Positions 10,919 through 23,828 of a stretch of 64,000 bases of DNA are shown here, in pieces. This DNA comes from Rhizophagus irregularis (lineage: Eukaryota > Glomeromycota > Glomeromycetes > Glomerales > Glomeraceae). The stretch lies in the NCBI RefSeq assembly GCF_026210795.1, contig NC_089450.1, positions 1,302,001-1,366,000 on the forward strand, written 5' to 3'. The position numbers and the translations under genes were made by a program. The notes under the pieces are model-generated. The model worked only from the letters and a program-made list of their open reading frames with translations. It did not search any database and was not told the origin of the DNA. Numbering within the stretch: the stretch's first letter is position 1; every line of letters begins with the position of its first letter.

Positions 10919-11722
10919 ATGGTGAGCCATCCATTCAACAAAAATAAAAATTATATTATTAGCTCCTAAGCAAGAAATCTTCTTTGTTTGGATTCAATTA
11001 GAAGGAACTCATCTATTAATTAAAATAAATTGGAATCGTGAGTTATAGAAAAAACTATGATAACCTAATGCATTATTATTTATTTCCAATAGCCTCCTGT
11101 TAAAGCTTACGAACTTCGCAATAAAAATAAGGCCGAGGTTAATAAACAGCTCGAAGACCTTAAGCAAGAACTCGCCGGTTTAAAAGTTCAAAAAATTGCA
11201 GGCGGTGCAGCCTCAAAATTAACTAAATTGTAGGTAGAAAAAAAAATACACCGATTGCTACACACAACCAAATTAATTTATTGATAATTTACATAGGCGC
11301 GAAGTTCGAAAGTCTATCGCACGCGTTAACACTGTAATCTCACAAAATCAACGAGATGTTCTTCGCAAAGCTATTAAACAAAGACAAAAAGATCAACCTC
11401 CAAACTTAGTTAATTACAAAAAATATAAACCTCTAGATCTTCGACCGAAAAAAACTCGTGCTATCCGTCGTCGTCTAACAAAAGTAAGAGATTATGATGA
11501 TTAAATAATTGAATCTTTACTAATATCTTAATTAATATTGTTCTTCTTTATATAGTATGAGGTTAATAAGAGGACTAAGCGGTAAAAACTTTTTTTAGTT
11601 ATTTTATTATTACATGAATATATCAATCAACCATATTCTTAACGTTTTATTATTGTTGTTGTTACAGTGCTCATGAAAAAGCTATTCATTTTCCTCAACG
11701 TAAATATGCTGTAAAAGCATAA
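10919..11722 (+). CDS. RPL35: 60S ribosomal protein L35 (uL29)
   Basis: Component of the large cytosolic ribosomal subunit, near the polypeptide exit tunnel. Exons are 10919-10921 (the ATG alone), 11093-11229, 11297-11483, 11556-11581 and 11668-11722; all are GT-AG and in phase, giving 135 residues. An ATG-only first exon is common in ribosomal protein genes. Hallmarks are [39 protein letters not shown] and the C-terminal RKYAVKA. It is about 12 residues longer than the usual 123, because of extra residues ([13 protein letters not shown] region) between the conserved LRKA and KYKPLDLR blocks. The insert lies inside exon 3 with no splice sites. Confidence 0.95.
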
Positions 11723-11875
11723 AATTGGTAATGATTAATGTATTTATTTTATTTGGATAATTACTCATTCGGATAATTGTAATGCAAATAAATCTCAAGC
11801 TAAGAAAATAGATGAAAAATATTCTTTCCGAATTTTCTGAATACACTTTTTTATTTTTGAAAATGATTGATTTTA

Positions 11876-12381
11876 TTAAACAGCAAAGTCGTCTTCTTCC
11901 TTTAACCTTCGCAAATATTTGTTTACGATGTATAAAACTCTTAATGCAAATAAAATAATTGTGTTATTAAATAAATTATTAATAAAAATTTCTTTAATTT
12001 ATAATACTTACTCGTCTATATTCTTGTTACCTGGTCGAAGATAGAGTTTTTTACCGTCACCTATTATTATTTGTTCGGTTGTTACTAACAAAATTTTTAC
12101 TATACGAAAATATATTACGTACGATAAATTATATTGATAACTGGATCCTCATTTGGATCAGAAAGGACTGTTGTATTAATAATGGCATTCGGATTCGCAA
12201 GCCGAGCTTTGTCTGTCATAATTCTTGCGAGAAAAAGTCTAACAGATAATGAAAATAGTTAAAAATTAATAAGTAAAAAATTCAATATATTATACTAAGT
12301 GTATTTCATCCACCTCGAAGACTTGGCAGAAGGTGAAAAAGGAGCAAATTTTATGTCGACTTTATTTATATACTTCAGCAT
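11876..12381 (-). CDS. MRPL44: Mitochondrial large ribosomal subunit protein mL53
   Basis: Four exons (12381-12314, 12238-12123, 12084-12012, 11939-11876), all GT-AG and in phase, give 106 residues. It opens MLKYINKVDIKFAPFSPSAKSSRLFLARI, matching the fungal mL53 start (yeast Mrpl44 has KYFSKV.VKFNPFG.EAK.ARL). It continues with INTTVLSDPNEDPVINI, GDGKKLYL and a basic end. The fold is thioredoxin-like; the protein acts in the mitoribosome. The gene name follows yeast. It ends tail to tail with L35 (154 bp apart) and starts back to back with the short-chain dehydrogenase. Confidence 0.85.
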
Positions 12382-12601
12382 TTCGTATAATATCAAATGA
12401 ATAAAAAAAATTATTGTTGATATATCGATATCGATACATCATAATTCAGTGCACCATGATGATCAAATAAACGTTACGTGTTTCGCGTTCAAACGTGTAC
12501 GGGGTAAAGTTAAATTAACAAGCTTATGTCGTGTAACTTTGAGTTTAATAATTAAAAAACACTTTTTTTGAACAAAATATTTTTCAATTTCACATTTCAC
12601 G
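12382..12601. promoter_or_regulatory. Divergent promoter region mL53 / short-chain dehydrogenase
   Basis: 220 bp separate the two start codons, so both promoters must lie here. Short GC-richer blocks are visible (12472-12515, with ACGTG and CGCG motifs). No defined element is recognised. Confidence 0.5.
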
Positions 12602-14129
12602 ATGAATATATCTATAGATTTTTTCCTTCGTATTCTAGCTCTCTCATTTTTTCACCCTTCCTTTGTTCTTATATTCCTTCCGTACTTTTATTCTATAGGC
12701 TACGGCTTAACTACCCCTGAATTTTTTTGGGCTAGCATATATACAAGTATCGTATGCTTTTTTTGGTTGTTGGGTTATTTAAGTTTAAAGAGTAGAAACG
12801 GTTGGAAGACAATTAAAACAAATTGGGATGACGAAGTGGTAGTTGTCACTGGAGGTTCAGGTGGTGTCGGCGGCCTTCTGACCGAGACATTGGCGATCAG
12901 GAACGTGACAGTGATCATACTGGATGTTAACCCTCCTGAAATTGAACATGGTATGTAATTGGCTAAAAACGTAATTGTTTATCGTATTTAACCTTTCTTT
13001 GTGTTCATTTAGTCAACGTAGAATATTTTCAATGCGATGTTTCAAATTATGAAGAGGTTCAACGCGTTGGTAAAGATATAATAGAACAAGTAAACGTTTT
13101 TAGTTAATTTATATATACATATTACGTATATGTACCTTATTTTTAACACTTTTTTATTTCACCTTAAGTTTGGTAGTCCAACAATACTTGTAAACAATGC
13201 AGCTATTGTTAGAGGAAAAACTATTCTTGATGAGTCGATACGTGACATAACAGAGTAAATTTAAAATATTTGGCATTATAATTAATATTCATAAATTATT
13301 ATTATTGAATCGATTCGTTTTATTTGCAGTACTATAAATACAAATTTGTTATCTTCCTTCTGGACCACAAAAGTATTTTTGCCAGATATGATTAAGAATA
13401 ATCATGGTCATATTGTAAATATATTTCATTATTTATTTTAAGTTCTAAACATTTTTACTAAAATTATTTCAAATTAAGGTAACAGTAGCGTCCTCACTTG
13501 GATATACCGGATTGCCTCAACTAGGTAACATATTTCAATTTATTAATTTATTTCAAATTATATATACAATTATATATTGAAATTTTATTTAATTTCAAAG
13601 CTGATTACTGTGCTAGTAAAGCTGCTTTGATTAGTTTCCACGAATCACTTCGATATGAATTGGATACTCGGTAATCTTAATATAATTTTATATTTCTTTA
13701 ATTTTTTCATCAAAAGATAAATTTTTTTTCTTGCATTAGCTACGACGCCAAACAAGTTCGCACAACTCTTGTATGTCCTGGTGAAATTGAAACTGGATTA
13801 TTTGATGGTATCAAAGTTTCATTTCCATTTATTACTCCCCGTTTAGCACCATTAGATGTGGTAAAACTAATTGTCACTGCACTGGACAAGAATGAAGGTC
13901 ATATTATTACTACGCCATATTATGTTTATTTAATGTCTTTATTGAGATTTCTTCCATCATTTATACAAGATCTTGTTCACAAGGTATTTATATATCTTTA
14001 TTTGTTACAATTATTAAATGATAGAATAATTAATGCTAAAATTTCTGCTTTTAATTTATGAAGTTTCTCGGAGCTAATGATGCAATGAAAACATGGAGGG
14101 GTAAAAAAAGTATTAAAAAAGACCAATAA
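12602..14129 (+). CDS. Membrane-anchored short-chain dehydrogenase (SDR16C-like)
   Basis: NAD(P)-dependent oxidoreductase resembling retinol dehydrogenase 10 / 17-beta-HSD 11, which act on retinoids, steroids or fatty alcohols at the ER or lipid droplets. Exons are 12602-12950, 13013-13089, 13169-13254, 13330-13414, 13479-13524, 13601-13670, 13740-13983 and 14064-14129, giving 340 residues in phase. Two hydrophobic segments (about 5-32 and 42-60) form the N-terminal anchor. Then follow the cofactor motif TGGSGGVG (83-90), the acid VIILDVN, NNAA (151-154), the catalytic serine block VTVASSLG, and YCASK with Tyr217 and Lys221. The C-terminal FLPSFIQDLVHKFLG block is typical of this group. The physiological substrate is unknown. 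Confidence 0.88.
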
Positions 14130-14229
14130 ATTTATATCTTGTTGATAGTGATGAATTTACATTATAAATACTTTTCTAAGCATAAAATTTATCAAAAAAT
14201 AAATTAATAAAAATGAATTTTTATTCATA

Positions 14230-16389
14230 TTATATATCCACCACTCTCTTATTGAATGAAATAACTCTCCCTCTGCCAGTTTGAGCATTAATTTCTTCCT
14301 CAACCATCCTGTTAATCGCATTTATATAGGCTTTTGCACTTGCCGTAACTACATCTAAATCTGTACCATTTCCAAGATACACAGCATTAGATGACTTTTT
14401 CGAATCTTTAGCTTCTCCATTTTCCGAATCATCAACATCTCCAGTAATCCTAAGACTAACTTTACCCAAAGCATCCATTCCTTCTGAAACAGCGCGAACT
14501 TCATAATTTAACAACCGTATTTTTCGTTGTACTAAACGTTGTATAGCTCCAAATACCGCCATGATAGGACCACTACGTCCAATAGCAGCATCGACAAGTT
14601 CTTTATTATGTGAATTATCCTTAAGTTTAACGGTTGCTGTTGACATGTCATGAGTACCAGAGACAACCTGAATTGATTGTAATTCAAATCGTTGTGAATC
14701 ACCAGAAGAGACTCTATCTGATAATAAGGCCAAAATATCATGATCTGTAATACGTTTCTTATTATCAGCCAAAGCTTTAAATCTTCCAAAAGCTACGTTA
14801 ACATCATCCTCACTCATATCGCCATATCCCAATTCTTCGAGACGCGTGCGGAACGCATTTCGGCCTGAAAGTTTGCCCAATACTAAATTTACATTGAAGA
14901 TACCAACATCCTCTGGACGAATAATTTCATAAGTTAGTTTGTTCTTAAGTACGCCATCTTGGTGAATACCCGATTCATGAAGGAAAGCATTGGCACCTAC
15001 AATAGCTTTGTTAGGCTGTATTACCATTCCAGAAAGGGATGAAACTATATTGGAAGTACGATATATTTGTTGTGTATTGATTGTATGATATACCGGATAA
15101 TAGTCAGGATGTGTATGAATGTTCATTATAACTTCTTCGAATGGAGTATTACCTACGAAATAAAAGAATATGTTAAGAATTCTTCATTTTAAAATATATA
15201 TATATATATATAAAATAATATAGCGATAATAACGATAATAAATAAAGTACATACCGGCACGTTCGCCAATGCCATTGATGGAGACTTCTATTTGTCTAGC
15301 ACCGTTTAAAATACCAGATAAAGTATTGGCAGTAGCTAATCCCAAATCATCATGACAGTGAGTTGACCAAATGACCTAGATTAAAATAAAATAAAAATGA
15401 ATAACCAATAAAATACATTCCAAATTAATAAATTGGAATAAGAAAAAAAACCTTATCCGATCCACGTGTATTTTTAATTAAATATTTGATTAATCGTCCA
15501 TATTCCTCTGGATTGCTATAACCAACTGTATCTGGTATATTAACCGTTGTTACACCTGCCTCAATAACTTCTTCCAAGACCCGACAAAGGAAATCCTTAT
15601 CGCTTCTTCCAGAATCTTCACTACTAAATTCCACATCATCACAGAGAGTCTTAGCATATGCAACCGCAGCTGCGGCACGCTTTCTACATTCATCACGATC
15701 GAATTTTAGTTTATATTTAAGATGTATGTCTGATGTAGCAAGAAATGTGTGAATTCGATGCAAAGGCGCGTGTGATACAGCTTCATAACAACGTTTGATG
15801 TCTTTTTCAGCAGCACGAGATAGTCCAGCTATAATCTAAATTGCGTATATTATCTAGTGAATTTAAAATATAGCATAAATTATATTCTGCTCGTGTTATT
15901 TAAAATATACTGACCACAGGCTTGCCTGTTTTTTCTCTACCAGTCATTAATGGACCAACTTCCTTCGCGATACGAGCTACTGCTTCAAAATCTCCTTGTG
16001 AAGCAATAGGAAAACCAGCTTCAATAACATCAATTCCAAGGGCGGAAAGGTGCCGAGCAATTTCAAGTTTTTCTTCAGTCTTGAGGGTAACACCAGGTGA
16101 CTAAAGAAATAATTTTACCAAATAAACAAGAATAAACTTACTATATTGTTTAATATTATTAACAATATTATTGAGTTTATCAAACATTTAGTATTTTCCA
16201 AATTACCTGTTCCCCATCACGTAAAGTCGTATCAAAAACTATTAATTTGTCCTTTGATACTTCATGGGAAATGTAACGATATTGTTTTAAAGTTGGGGCT
16301 ATTGTTGAACGATTTATCGTTGCTAGTTTTTTAAAAGGTAACTGTTTTGTCACTGAGGAACGATAAAAATTAAAACTTTTCGCAAACAT
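14230..16389 (-). CDS. 2-isopropylmalate synthase
   Basis: Condenses acetyl-CoA with 2-oxoisovalerate in the first committed step of leucine synthesis; likely mitochondrial. Exons are 16389-16207, 16100-15915, 15835-15452, 15375-15255 and 15152-14230, giving 598 residues with all phases closing. Residues 1-45 are basic and hydroxylated, like a presequence. Then follow [13 protein letters not shown] (catalytic, split by intron 1), [46 protein letters not shown] and [10 protein letters not shown] (metal-binding HxH, His257/259), with NGIGERAGN after it. The C-terminal part (about 430-590) is the LeuA regulatory/dimer domain for leucine feedback. It reads closer to the bacterial/plant LeuA type than to yeast Leu4. 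A Gcn4-type site lies 58 bp upstream. Confidence 0.93.
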
Positions 16390-16446
16390 GGTTTATATCC
16401 TTATTTCCGATTGAAATCTGAGTTTATATATGTGATTCTGACTGAA

Positions 16447-16455
16447 ATGAGTCAT
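16447..16455. promoter_or_regulatory. Gcn4/Cpc1-type site ATGAGTCAT
   Basis: A perfect palindromic ATGAGTCAT lies 58 bp upstream of the isopropylmalate synthase start (minus strand). This is the textbook site of the fungal general amino acid control activator (Gcn4 in yeast, CpcA/Cpc1 in moulds), which commonly drives leucine genes. Presence is seen; use is inferred. Confidence 0.55.
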
Positions 16456-16799
16456 AAAATGCAATTGATAATCTTTTATCTCGAAATTTATATCAATCTT
16501 ACAATGGATAAGAGTATTTAACAAATTCTCCAAAATAGGAAAAATGTCTCGGTCCCGATTATAAAACCGATTGCATCTTGCATTGATCTACAAATTTAAA
16601 TAATGATTGACGCTATAACGCATTGTCTGCACAAATGGACTTTCATAGCAGAAAATAATCTAAAAATTTTTATTCTTATACAATTTATTACACAATATAT
16701 AAAAAATTATTAAAAGAAAATAAACATAAAACCGTAAAAAACATTAAAAAAATTATTCATACACTATTTTTTTTTTTGGTGGAAAAGTTTGAGATCAAA

Positions 16800-19700
16800 T
16801 CATCTTTTTTCAATATCTATTGTGTCCACATTCGTGTCATTTTGATTTTTAGACGTCGATGATGAATTTATTCCCTCATTGTTATCATTACGAAGTTGTC
16901 TTCCCACATCTAGACTCTCGTTTTGCACTGTGTTCTCTCTGGTCATGTGTACTCCTACTGAAGCAGAAATTAAACTTGGCAACATCGCAGCTGCAGCGAT
17001 TGCCTTCGACCGTGTTTCAGATTTTTCTTGTTTATCACCAAAATGAGCTCTGAACCTGCCACCACGAAGTGTCTTAAAAAAGTGTAATTGATTTTGTACT
17101 TGCGTAATTGTATCACTCCATTCTTTTTCAAGATCAATATTGACTGCAGGCGGAGGTGTTGTAGTGTGAGCACCAGTAGGAATTAAGCGAATTATAACTC
17201 CGACAGGGATTGATAGAAATCCCAAAACTATACATATTACCCACTCTATTATACTAATTCGTGTTACTTGGAAAGCAGCACCACCAAACTGAACTATTAA
17301 AATTTGTCCACAAACCATTATCAAGAATATAGCCATTAAAAATTTATTTCTCGTGACACCTTTAAGAATATTTATTTTACCATATAACCGTCGACAACTA
17401 TGAAATACAAATTTTTATGAATATATTAATATTTTTTTCATTCTATTAGCCGAGTAATAATAAAAAAAAACTCACTTGATTTCGTTAAAAATCTGCAAGA
17501 ATACAAACGTATTAAAAATAACAGTTTGCAACTCTATACTTTCCTTATCCAATCCCAATATGGAACTACCAGCATAAAATAAGACTAAAGTAATTACTAA
17601 TTGAAATATACTTTGGCCGATAATCATTTTCCACATATCTAGAGAGATTAAAGGTGCATTTTTGGATTCAGGTTTACGATCTAATAGTTCGATAGTAGGG
17701 GGATCTGTTGCAAGAGCAAGAGCAGCGAGCGTATCCATGATAAGATTGACCCATAATAATTGTACAGCAGTAAGAACGGATTTTTGTTCATTGCTTGAAA
17801 CAGCAGAAATGAATGTAAGCAATACAGCAGTAACATTGACCGTCAACTGAAATTGTAAAAATTTCTTCACTGCGTCATTTACATTTCTTCCCCACATAAT
17901 AGCTTTGACAATACTTGAAAAATTATCATCCATTAAAATAATAGATGAAGCTTCCTTGGCAACTTCTGTACCAGCTATGCCCATTGAAAAGCCAACATCG
18001 GAAAGCTTTAAAGCAGGTCCGTCGTTTGTACCATCGCCAGTGACAGCAACAACATCGTTTAATCTTCTCAAATGACCAACCAATATTCTTTTGTCGTCAG
18101 GACTAGATCTAGCGAGAACTTGAAGTTTTGGTAATATCCTATTCATTTGTTCTAGAGAAAGATTACGAAATTCCGGACCTTCCATAACCTCCCCACCTGT
18201 AAAAATTCCACATTGTGTAGCAATTGATTTGGCAGTTAAAATATTATCACCGGTGACCATACGAACTTTAACACCAGCTTTTACACAGTTTGCAACAGCT
18301 TCACGCACTCCTTCTCTTAATGGATCTTCGATGCCCACGATACTCAGTAAAGTTAATTTATCAAATAAGTCTCCGTAATTAATTTCATCGGAACTTTTTG
18401 TTATCTCTTCAAATTGAAATTTTTCAAAATCACGATAAGCAATTCCTATTGTTCTTAGAGTTTGAGTGGCATAATCCTCAATTACTTTTTGGACTTTATC
18501 GGAATTATCTTCAGTTAAATCAATTACGCTGCTGGTGGTCGTATTATCGTCAGATTTTACTATATTTATTATTTTATTTGATTTTTTCAATATAACTTCG
18601 CTAGCACCTTTTACAAAAAATCTCCATTTGGAATCGTCAATTTTTATGACAACTCCCATTGATTTTCTTTCAGAATTGAATGGGAATAATTGTACGATTT
18701 GAGCACTTTCTCTTAATGATTTAATATCAATACCGGGGTTTAATTCCAATAGAAATCCTAATAATGCGGTCTCAGTTTTAGAACCGACAAAGGTTTTTTT
18801 TCCATTTTCAATTTCACCTTCAAAAGCCGTAGAGTTGATGGCTATCGATTCATTCAATAACTGTGAAATATCTTGAGGAACCTCGGAATTTATTTCTTTC
18901 AATGAAACAGGTTTTGTCGAAACAACGTTTGCAGAAAGAGAATGAGTTTCAGCGTCTTTAACAAATGGAACAGATAAACCAATAATCCCAGTGACAACTG
19001 TCATTTTATTTTGTGTTAATGTTCCGGTTTTATCTGAACAAATCGTTGTTGCATTACCCATAGTTTCACAAGCTGAGAGAACACGTACAAGATTATTATC
19101 CTTTAGCATCCGTGTTGTAGCATATGCAAGCGCTTCGATTTAGAAATAATATATTATATTAGCATTATTTATAAGACTTTTTTAAAAAAAAATAATAATA
19201 AATTTACCTAACGTTACTGCTAATGGCAAACCTTCCGGTACAGCAACAACTACGATAGTAACAGTTGAAATAATAATTTTAATCAAATTATCAAGTATAT
19301 GGGTGACCGATGGTACTCCATTACGGAAACTCACAAAATATTTTATGAGAAGAACTATAAACATCAGAAGAGCAGCAGCTCCGCCTAGCTTTGCAATTTT
19401 TTCAGCAAGGTCATTTAATTTTTCTTGAAGAGGTGTATCTTCAGCCTCAGACCTTAACGCTTTAAGAATTAAAAAATTAATCACATTATGAAAAATATAT
19501 ATATAAAGAATTGTACACTTATATACTTACACATCATAATTTTACCAAAAAAAGAATTAACACCGACACCAGTAACAATGTAAGTACCAACTCCTTCCAA
19601 TACTTTACTACCACTAATTATAAATGGATCAACTTTAGGACTTTCGCTTTCTTTTTCAAGTTCTTTTAAACAATCTTCATATTTCATTTTTCTTACAGCA

Positions 19701-20683
19701 TCACTTTCACCTGAAGCTGCGGATTCATCACAGCGTAAATTATGACCAGCAATTAAGACACCATCAACCGAGATGACGTCACCAGGTTCTAAATTGAGCA
19801 CATCTCCAACAAGGACATCGTGTACTGATAAAAGGGCTTCTTTACCATTTCTAGTAACTTTTACATTACGATCCTCTTTTTTAGCATTTAATTTTTGAAA
19901 CTGCCTTTCCTTTTGCCAATCATTCAAACTACCAACTAAAACAACAATTAAAATTGCGATAAGAATAGCAACACCCTCTACCCATCGAATTTTTGGTTGA
20001 CCTTCAGTAGCAGGATCTTTAACTCCAAAATCTTCATAAAGGCCAAGACCTAATGATACAACTGCAGCTATTATTAAAAGTATCAAAACTTTTTCTTGCA
20101 TGGCAATCCACATTAACTCAAGAATAGACTTTGTTTTCTTTACTGGTAATATATTTTTACCGAAAACATTTTTTCTTTGGTAAAATAAAGTATCATCTGC
20201 TGTAAGAGTTGTTTCATATTGAACATTATCTTGTTCATCAACTATATTATCATTACTTTCACCCGTTATCTCCCTTAAAGTTATTGGTTTTAATGAGGCA
20301 GTCTCGTCCTTTAAACCAGTTCGTTGATCGGTATGAAGACCTTTTACCAATCCATCTAATCCTCCATATGATTTTAATAATTTGAGACTTTGTTTTTTTT
20401 GTGTAGGCTCAGCAAGGGGAGAAAGCGTTTTAGGAGTGAATGCAAAGGGATTGGATGAACTTGAATGAGTTTCTGTTGGTTCACGAGTTGAGTCAACCGC
20501 TATCTCTGTGCTCATTCTTTTTACAGTATTTTTAGGTTCTTTTAAAGAAGTTAAAGTTTTTGGACTAATGGGAGATTCAGGATTTATCTCTATCGCAGTG
20601 GTATCGGTTATATCTGTTATTATGGAAGGCGAAAAAGAATTTACAGGGACGGTTAAAGTATCGTCTTGATGTACTGAGCCCAT
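16800..20683 (-). CDS. Calcium-transporting P-type ATPase, PMC1/PMCA type
   Basis: P2B-type pump that exports cytosolic calcium into the vacuole or out of the cell. Exons are 20683-19531, 19459-19208, 19132-17476 and 17397-16800, giving 1219 residues in phase. After a serine/threonine-rich cytosolic N-terminus of about 185 residues come TM1-2 (about 188-256) and the actuator motif ASGESD (about 324). TM3-4 carries PEGLP, followed by the phosphorylated aspartate in CSDKTGTLT (about 502). The nucleotide-binding KGASE, then MVTGDN and TGDGTNDGPALK (about 820) follow, and a final membrane block of six segments starts near QFQLTVN. The C-terminus is short and hydrophilic, unlike the long calmodulin-binding tail of animal PMCAs. 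An acidic-serine N-terminus fits fungal Pmc1-like pumps. Confidence 0.93.
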
Positions 20684-23181
20684 ATTTAGTAAAATAAATA
20701 CTAAAAAAACAAAGGTCTTTTTATATTAAAATTTAAAACCAACCGGAATTTTCTATAAAGGATAAAGTTGCTTTTGTATAATTTTTTTTAAAAAAAATTT
20801 CTTATTTTATTAAGGACTAAAGTTTTGTCCTTAAAAAAAAAAAATCCAATGGACAACTTTCGTCCTTAGAAAATTAAATGGAAAAAGACATTATGTGCGC
20901 GCAAATAATACAAATTTAATTGCCCGCATATTTTATACTATTTAATTTAATTTCTGTGTGCCTTATATAAATTGTCATTTAGTGCACATATCGCAAATCA
21001 CACCATATTTAGATAAGATTTTATCGAATATGCAGAATCGGTTGTATCACTCGCTAATTGCTCGGTAAAAATTTCAAATAATTTCGTATAAGCGAACATA
21101 TGTTTTTTTTACAAATTAATCGAAATTTTTATAATTAGTTCAAACCAAAGATTTATGAAAAAAATTTGTTTTTAAAATAAATTTGAGATCTCTGAAAGTA
21201 TTAATTATTACTTGACGCGAATTTAATAAATAAACACGAATTTATCACGAACTATCTATTTAATTTAAATTAATAGATGGTCATGTATTGTGTGGCTGAT
21301 TTAAGAGTCGATATACAGATATACAGGATAATCAATTTCTTAAGAAGGATGGCTCTTTTTAGGAGAAGCGTGATTGACATCATGTTAAATAAAATATGGT
21401 ATTACAAAAAAAAACGTGTGTTCCATCGAATGTTAACATTAAGAATTCTAGAAATTGTAAATAGAAAAATCTGTAACTAACTTTAATAGTATATATTATA
21501 AGAAGTGAAAAACTTCTATTAAGAAAAATTATTACGTATATACGTATCAGTCCGTATAATTTATAATAAAAATGATTCATGTAGACCTATTGTTGTAACA
21601 AAACTATGAAACCTAAAAAGGTTTATCCGAAGAAAAAACTAAGACATCGCAATTACGCGCCTAGCTAGATCTTATCAGTGTCGGAGATCCTAATTTGAAA
21701 TTCTTTCGGAGACGGAGAATCAAAAATTTGGTTCGAAATTGAAATTCGAATTTTGCTTCTATCAATTGTTTATTATTTCTCTTTAGAACAAAATTAATAA
21801 TTGACTATATTAGTTCTGCCCAAAGTTAAGTTAAATTTCACAAAATTGATGTGTAACTTTTCACTGAAAGTTACTTTCGATCTCGCATATTATGTTATAT
21901 GAGGAACAAAAAAAGTTTTCTTATCTAATTTTAGTTATTTAATTATATAATTATGTAAAGGATATAAAAAATCCGGCATTTATATCCGGATTGGGTCTAG
22001 TTTCTGGAATATCAAAAATCATCCATGCGAAAAATTTCATAATGTTGATCATCCTTACTATGTTCGGTCAACTTAAAAATATTTTATCGGGCGCCAATAC
22101 ACTTGGTTGCTTGCAAATTAGCCATTTGGCCGAAACATTCTTTGCCACAACCAAATCTCATGAAGAAACTAAAAGCAATACAATTTGCTATTATTTTCTA
22201 TTAAAAATTGGTGAACTCGATTTCTATTAGTACACGACACGAGTTTCCAAAAAGGAAAAGGGGCGTCCAAAGCGGGTTCGATCACGTGACTTTTAAAATC
22301 ACCCATATGTCACACCTCTGTCTTTCAATTTTTACTATATATTTGTCATATGCGTTAATAAAATGTACATAACAAAATGTGCATAAAATCTATTTTTCTA
22401 CTTATCTGGCCTTATAAATTATTTACAATCTTTCAGTTTCTAGTTCTCCTATTTTGATTTTCTTTTATAATTACAAAAAAATAATATTTTATAGGTTTTA
22501 ATTCTATTTAATATTTACATATATAAGTTAATTATTATAAAAATTCTCAATTCCTATTGGTTTAAAATAAGATAATATATTAAGTTTAATATTTTTGAAT
22601 TATTCTAATATATTTTCTGAATGTAACTTATATTGTAACTTACAGCCAAAATTTTTAAAATAATGTAATTTTACAACCCTACATATTAGACTAATATTAT
22701 AATATTATTTTTAATTACAAATATATATTATATTACAATTAGACTTCTTTATAATCACTCTCTATATAAGAACACTTATAAATATAATGATATGATATAA
22801 ATTGCAATTATAATACGATATATTACAATATACCAAATTTTCCAATATTATACCAGGTTTTTTTATAATAATAATGAATTTTTTTATAATAAAGGTCAGA
22901 TTGATCCAGATACCAAATTTGTTATAATGCAAATCAACTGTATAGAATAAGGAAATATTATATGGATTAATAATTAGATTGTATAGTATATAATAATAAA
23001 ATGTCTTGGATAAAAATTACATATACTAAAATATAATTTAAAATAGTTCCTTTCTATATATTTTCTTTTATAAATTTTACCTATATTCTTATTGTCATAA
23101 GTAGTAACCATTTAAAACTTGTTTAAATTATAAAATAATGTGTTGTTAAATAATATTTAATTATTGAACAATTACTAAAAT
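20684..23181. other. Gene-free AT-rich DNA
   Basis: 2.5 kb upstream of the calcium pump. A small inverted repeat (AAGGACTAAAGTTTTGTCC and a related inverse) lies at about 20812-20870. 21640-22320 is slightly less AT-rich and has a short open stretch (21991-22230), but its translation shows no recognisable motif. 22320-23181 is low-complexity AT. No RNA gene is seen. Confidence 0.5.
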
Positions 23182-23820
23182 AGGACTCCGGACATCACAT
23201 ATATAACTCATAACTGATCTGCATGAATTTAAGTACTTTTTGCTCCTGCTAAAATAGACCTAATTTGCTAAAAATCAAATTATCACATTTCAAATCTATA
23301 CTAATTTGCTAAAACTCAAAATATGAGTTAATAATTTTTTTTTTATTATCAATAAAAAAATAAATGATTAATATAAATTAAACTGCCAATTTTTATAATT
23401 AAAATATGTAGATTATAGATAAAATAATAATTAATAAAAATAATAAATTAAATAAATAATTATTAAAAAATAAAATGTTGCGAAACTAAACGGACGGTTT
23501 TTGGCCCGCATTATGCTTAATTTTGGCCGGAATTATACTTAATTTTGGCCAAAATATGACCCGACCCCGAAACTAATATTTTTAAAAATATTATTTATAA
23601 AGTTAAAAACAAAGGATAAGTTAAATTTAAAAAAAAGTACCAATTTGCTCAAATATAAAATATGACTTTGTAAAATCAATACAATTTGCTAAAACTCATA
23701 ATTATGACTATTAATTAATTTTCAATCAATTTGCTCTTTCTAAAATTATGAGTTTAACCTAATTTTGATTGAATTTGCTAAAACTCAAATGTGAGTTATA
23801 TATGTGATGTCCGGGGTCCT
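23182..23820. mobile_element. AGGACTCCGG-ended element, 639 bp, 8-bp duplication
   Basis: Starts AGGACTCCGGACATCACATA and ends with its inverse; the TIR is about 28 bp. It is flanked by a perfect 8-bp duplication ACTAAAAT (23174-23181, 23821-23828). The interior repeats 'caatttgctaaaactcaaaatatgag'-like phrases and shares nothing obvious with the interiors of the other AGGACYCC elements here. No reading frame. Confidence 0.8.
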
Positions 23821-23828
23821 ACTAAAAT

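Noticed and set aside
16550-16575. Possible Leu3 site upstream of isopropylmalate synthase
   Set aside because: TCGGTCCCGA has CGG triplets inverted, not everted as in CCGGNNCCGG; spacing and direction do not fit.
21991-22230. 79-residue open stretch upstream of the calcium pump
   Set aside because: No recognisable motif, splice context or repeated family; left as intergenic.
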